Source: Allodiplogaster sudhausi (taxonomy: Eukaryota; Nematoda; Chromadorea; Rhabditida; Diplogasteridae). From it: a stretch of 64,000 nt of DNA. The notes beneath the pieces were generated by a model. The model was not told the DNA's origin. It searched no databases and was given only the letters and a program-made list of their open reading frames with translations. Every line of letters begins with the position of its first letter. Position 1 is the first letter of the stretch. Positions 59,817-64,000 of this stretch are shown in pieces. Both the position numbers and the translations under genes were made by a program. Location: contig CALZFC010000267.1 of the NCBI GenBank assembly GCA_945643635.1, positions 806,001-870,000 of the forward strand, read 5' to 3'.

Positions 59817-61669
59817 CGAACGAGAGAGAGAGAGGAAGAGAGAAAACGCGTGAGAGATCTAGAGTTAGAAGACAGATGAAGGACAGGAAACGGAACGGAG
59901 TCGGCAAAGCGAAAAGCTCTTCTAATTCGAGGCAAACCGAGGTGTACAAACATTACTGGCAACTTCCTGGGATGGCGGCGACAGGAGGGAAATGGGAAAG
60001 GGAGAGAGAGAGAGAAAGAAAGAAAGAAAGAGAGAGAGAAAGAGAGATAGAGAGAAAGAGAGAGAGAGGGAAATAAAAAAAAGAGAAAAGAATAGAGAGA
60101 GAGAGAGAACTAAAGGGAGAGGAAGACAGTAAGCTGAACGAGATAATATGTATGTTTAAAGGAGCACGAAACTCAACCGTGATCAATTTGAATTATCGTC
60201 ACCGTTGAAGTCGCGTCTCTCTAAATCAAACGCTCTCTCGCCTTCGTGTCAGGAAAAAGGCGCGAATTCAAGCGAGAGTTTTTGGCTCCTTTAAATATGT
60301 ATATACATTCTACCTCTGACCAACTGTGAAATTTTTCCAATGTTTCAGGCGCATTACAGGAATCTCGAACCTTTCTTATGCAGCGATCGTTATTTCTTGC
60401 TCATTTCAGTTGGAGAAGCCTGAAAATAGTGGAGTTTTTTCGCGCTCTAAAACCTTTCGAATCAAGTCTTCATAATTGAAAAAAAAATTATGATGTAAAC
60501 CAGGAACATAAGGTCTTACTTTTTAAATCATCATAGATTTTTGACTTGTAGATAGGAGGATATGTTTCAAGCTTCCTTTACTTCCACGGATATCTTGGAT
60601 TAGAGGGGATGCGCGTTGATAAAGGCTTATCTTCACAAGCGAATCCGTCGCGTGAATATTAATTAACTAATATTTGAGCGCGACCCAGATTTAAGATGGC
60701 ACGCATATTTGAAAGATTCGCAGAATATGCGAGGTTGTGCGGATTTAGTTAGAAGAGAGATGGACTTAGAACGGAGAAAAAATATATAATCATACAATTA
60801 GTGAGAGATAGAGGGAGAGAAACAGAGAAAGAATGAGAGACCGAATCTCTTAGCAATAGCAGAGTGCTTGCGTTACCAATAACACCAAGAAAATAAGCCT
60901 TCCTAGCAATGGTGAAGTCAATTGACTGGCAAAGTAGATTGTGATTGAATGGATCAGAACCTATAATTAGATAAAACTGTATATATAATAAGTAAATTTT
61001 CCGCCTTTTTTACGTTTTCCTCTGAAAGCCTATGAAAAAGTTAAATGCAAACAAATGTCCAAACTTCAGAAAAAAAAATGTTTTAAGTGATAATTTTCGT
61101 TTCCAGATCCAATGTCGCCGGGCATTGATCACTTTGCGAACGATCCCTACAACAAGCCGGAGACAATTCATACGCTCAAGGTAAGGAGACTCCACGAGGT
61201 CATCCGCATAACACTTGGGTAATTATAATTTATTACAACAAAAACAATATGATTCGACCACACTTGCATGATTATAACAAAGGAAAAATGTTAAGGCCGC
61301 TGAATTAAAAATTAAAAAGAAGAAATAAGGAAAGTATCACTTGAAAAAATGCATTATGTACAAATGTTTTAAATGGATACAGATTAACGGGGCTCGTAAA
61401 GGCGAGGGACGGATCAGCCAACCGGGGTGATTTTGTGGAACAAACATTTTCAATGCAATCCGAGAGCAATATTTGAGTGAACATTTATTGTGTCAAACAA
61501 GAACAAAATTGTTGAGTTGGGTGGTGGAAACAAAAATTCCATGTCATGTTAGGGACGTGAACTGTGGGTGTTCGTCATCTTCTACTTGATCGCCGTTCTC
61601 TCGATCGTGCTGATGTTCGAGTTCTTCATGCCCGTCCTCTTCAATCCCAACTACCCAAATGATCCGTAA
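55128..61669 (+). CDS. Small single-pass membrane protein, 112 aa, split by a 5.8-kb intron
   Basis: Exons 55128-55275, 61107-61180 and 61553-61669 join in phase (1, then 0) and end at TAA. Residues 1-50 start MVEPCSIELLQTT, followed by Ser/Thr/Ala-rich and then acidic sequence (VEDDEDDIAADPAAE). Residues 51-74 contain PGIDHFANDPYNKPETIHTL. Then GRELWVFVIFYLIAVLSIVL makes a single transmembrane helix, ending with a short Pro/Asn-rich tail (VLFNPNYPNDP). The last two exons are certain as a pair. The first is linked only by phase and by the lack of any closer candidate, across an intron filled with repeats. No family is recognised. If exon 1 is wrong, the true start lies within the intron. Confidence 0.5.
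56376..56518 (+). mobile_element. TTTAAAGGAGC-family element, diverged
   Basis: It starts TTTAAAAGAGCACGAAACT, has CTCTCTAAATCATATTCCCT inside, and ends AAGATCGAGTTTTTTACTCC, matching the family consensus across its length. An older relative without clear ends is at about 55655-55770. Confidence 0.6.
60155..60295 (+). mobile_element. TTTAAAGGAGC-family MITE-like element, intact ends
   Basis: TTTAAAGGAGCACGAAACTC at the left mirrors TTTGGCTCCTTTAAA at the right; length 141 bp. The interior shares CTCTCTAAATCAAACGCTCT and GGCGCGAATTCAAGC with the other copies. It is the best-preserved member in the window. Confidence 0.75.
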
Positions 61670-62419
61670 AATCCGGCCGGTCTTGGGTGTGGCAATTTCT
61701 TCTTCTGTCGCTGATAACGTGGCGTAATTACAGTGTTAAAAAGCAGTTTGGATAATGCAAGAAAAATTATTAGATAATGTCACTTCGTGATCACTCGGTG
61801 CTTTTTTCTCATTTACACCAGTTCTCTCCAAATTTCGTCACTTTTCCTCTCATATTCATCTTCTTCTTTTTATTCCTTCATTTCATTTTATACCATCACT
61901 CTTGGAATTCCGTCGGGTATTTTTTTTATTACAGCTGAAATTATCGATCGATCCCTTTTAGTAACTATGAAAAAATGTTTTTAGAAGAACGAACACTTTC
62001 AACCCTTTTGTTTTTCTTTTTGCCTTTATCTTTTGGTCCAATAACTTTTTTTTAATTCTCTCAGGTTCACATTTACATGATACACCTTTGCATACGATTA
62101 CAGTTCCCTTGTTCTGTTTTTTTCTCCCCAAAGCTTTCTCTCCGATTTCTCTTCCACTTTTTTTTTCGCTTTCAATGACGGGTCTTTTACTGCATAAAAG
62201 CAAATAAGATTACGTTGTAATAATTTGCTTTTGAAATTAGATATTCGTTGATTAATTAATCTTATAATGCCATGGTATGTTGTATACGTGAATGTGTAAA
62301 AAAAAAGTCCAACCGAAGCTTTCGTGACATAAATCTAGTACGCACATAATTCTTGTTGAATGCGCCAATTTTTGGCGTCAATATTTCGACATGGCTTTTC
62401 TTTAGGATCTCTATGAGGT

Positions 62420-62454
<35 letters not shown>

Positions 62455-63609
62455 CGGAGAGAAAGAGAGAAACGAAGATGAAGGTGGCAAGAGTGAAATT
62501 GATGTCTGTGCGGCATCATGCACATTCTATGCATTATGCATTCTTTGTTCCCTTTTAATGAGGGAGAGAGAGAGGCGGAGAGAGAGACCGAGAGAGAGAG
62601 GGGGAGAAGGAGAGAGAGAGAGAGAGAAAGAGGAAAGTAGAAGAGAGAAGAGATGCACGAAAGGGGATACGTGGAAAGGGCGTTCGAAGGCTAAAGAAAG
62701 ACAACTTCACCAGCATCATGCACTCCTTGCATGGCCTATGTACTAGGCATGCACGTCACGACCCCTCCGTTCGCTATCTTCTTTTTTCGCCCCTCCCCCT
62801 CCTTCTTTATCTCTGTCCCTCTCTCTCTCTCTCTCTCATTCCCGATCTCTCTCTCTCGCTTCCTCTCCATCTCGCTCTCTATCTCTCTATCTACCTCACA
62901 CTCTATATCACTCGATCTCTCAACCACCCTACCTTATGCCGAAAGATATGCAGACCTCCGACTACAGGAACAATTTATCACAAAGCACGTGTTTAAAAGT
63001 ATTTCTTAAATTCATGAAAAAAAAGAAAAATGAAATCAAATGCGGTTTTAACGGAATTCGACGCATATACAGTTTTAGGCCATTTGAAACACGAAAGTAA
63101 TATTACATTTTGTATTATTTTGCTACTTAAAAAGATACAAAACTTTTACTTGACATTTTGTGCATCATCTTTTTTTGTTGGTTTCATCCTTCACTAATTC
63201 AATAAAGGGTACTACAGTAACCCTTCAAAGGAAATTAAAATAAAATTTTTTTTTCTAAGCTGCACGCCCAAGCTCGAGAAACTCATATAGACTCTCTTAA
63301 AGGAGATGCCAAATCAACTGTTGAACACTTCTTCGAGAATGTAGCGCACCTTATATACAACAATTTTATCTTCTCTTACTATAGTGCGAGTAAATAAAAT
63401 AACTTCTTAATTCAGAAATAATTCCTGAGGTATTATTACAAGTTGTATGTATGAACTCGATTTGTCAATACAAATATGATGGCTACAGGAAATATTAGGG
63501 AAATAGAACAATTCACGCTTATTAAGGCAATATTAGTAGTAAGAAGTTCCTTTTATTATGTCCGCATATCCATTCTAAATGTCTAGTAAATTCTACCGTC
63601 ATTCCCTTC
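61670..63609. other. Intergenic region between convergent gene ends
   Basis: AT-rich sequence with short GA (62423-62470, 62563-62635) and CT (62818-62900) tracts. It probably holds the 3'UTRs of the membrane-protein gene and of the leftward gene ending at 63610 (minus-strand AATAAA-like TTTATT near 63552). No exon seen. Confidence 0.45.
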
Positions 63610-63756
63610 CTATCCAATGGTGGTGCAGACGAGCTTCGTGATGACTGGCAGAGAGGGCGCTGCCTTCCATCCGCTGCCATCCACATTGCAGACGACGACC
63701 ACCTTGACGGGTTCGCCCATCCACGAGACGTAGTTGCTGTTACGGTCGCCGTTCAC
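63610..63756 (-). CDS. Last exon of a leftward gene, probably secreted/extracellular domain
   Basis: On the minus strand, acceptor CGTGCAG precedes a 147-nt exon of 48 codons plus TAG. It starts VNGDRNSNYVSWMGEPVKVV, and continues with a VVCNVDGSGWK stretch and an ITKLVCTTIG end. Two cysteines around a central tryptophan resemble nematode C6-type secreted modules, but the match is from memory of the pattern only. The upstream part lies beyond the window. The preceding intron (63757-64000) begins AT-rich and ends in CT-rich sequence. Confidence 0.6.
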   Translation of the reverse strand: MNGDRNSNYVSWMGEPVKVVVVCNVDGSGWKAAPSLPVITKLVCTTIG

Positions 63757-64000
63757 CTGCACGACTGAGTATTTAAAAGAGCGCGTGAAACTCAGCAGTA
63801 TATATATTTATATTTGGAATTATCGTCTACAGTCTGGAATCTGGTTTCTTCCAGCTAATTTTTCGACACTAATGTTCCAATTCTCTTCCGCACACAAATC
63901 GTATCCCAATTTCTGTAAATATCTCTCTCTTCTCCCTATCTTTCTCTATTTTTCCCACTCTCTCCCTCTCATTTTCAGTCTCTCTTCAACCTCTTTCCTC

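Larger units (their letters stand above)
55276..61106 (+). other. Large intron or intergenic stretch rich in microsatellites and short elements
   Basis: It contains TTTAAAGGAGC-family elements (about 55655-55770 degenerate, 56376-56518, 60155-60295), GA tracts (56022-56140, 57303-57490, 57968-58040, 59545-59570, 59732-59845, 60000-60110) and CT tracts (57065-57175, 58345-58430, 58556-58625). Short GC-richer islands at 56150-56275, 58230-58330 and 58430-58560 have protein-like frames on the minus strand but no complete pair of splice sites, so they are not annotated as exons. Confidence 0.5.

Noticed and set aside
1..64000. Idea that CT polarity marks the transcribed strand
   Set aside because: It holds for all tracts in the SPATA20-like gene, but the exchanger has CT on the wrong strand at 13385-13502 and 14083-14190, and the ARM-like gene has GA in sense introns (31813, 33022, 33880). 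The rule fails.

Overview
The window is eukaryotic. Its genes are split into many short GC-richer exons (about 30 to 330 nt) by AT-rich or pyrimidine-rich introns with GT-AG ends and acceptors of the TTTTCAG/TTTCCAG kind. It carries animal protein families (an SLC9A-type Na+/H+ exchanger, SPATA20, kelch). A rhabditid-like nematode is my best guess, from the acceptor style, dispersed TACTGTAG / GGTTACGGTA motifs and short elements ending in TTTAAAGGAGC. This is inference, not proof. The outstanding compositional feature is (CT)n / (GA)n microsatellite, which fills introns and intergenic DNA everywhere and creates most of the long open frames (Ser/Leu-rich or Arg/Glu-rich), which are not genes.

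Layout. 107-193: one exon of a leftward gene of unknown identity. 1334-10799 (+): SPATA20 / DUF255 thioredoxin-like gene, 19 exons recovered, with a 52-copy 23-bp minisatellite in one intron and one conserved segment missing. 10800-12069: shared 3' region of two convergent genes with a palindromic poly(A) signal. 12070-20853 (-): complete 19-exon plasma-membrane Na+/H+ exchanger (625 aa) whose fourth intron holds two inverted-repeat elements. 20854-25364: divergent intergenic region. 25365-29877 (+): 12-exon kelch-repeat gene; a 984-bp hAT-like element with 8-bp target-site duplication sits in its eighth intron, and a small hairpin element supplies the acceptor of its eighth exon. 30802-34594 (+): exons of a helical ARM/HEAT-like protein. 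They end in a phase that joins directly to 35279-43764 (+), a Pro/Gly/Gln/Met-rich low-complexity protein that may be the same gene. The latter is full of internal duplications, including one near-identical exon copy with a 5-bp frameshift. 43765-63609: mostly microsatellite and short mobile elements, with a few exon islands (50767-50912 +, 52469-52545 -) and a likely small single-pass membrane protein split by a 5.8-kb intron (55128-61669 +). 63610-63756 (-): last exon of a leftward gene that continues beyond the window.

The genes do not form a pathway: two housekeeping-type genes (SPATA20, NHE) are convergent, and the rest are independent units. The most interesting biology is structural: intragenic exon duplication with apparent gene conversion, complementary 20-nt intronic sequences flanking one duplicated exon, transposons adjoining splice sites, and the large minisatellite. 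All exon boundaries were read by eye from splice consensus, phase and family resemblance; no alignment was run.
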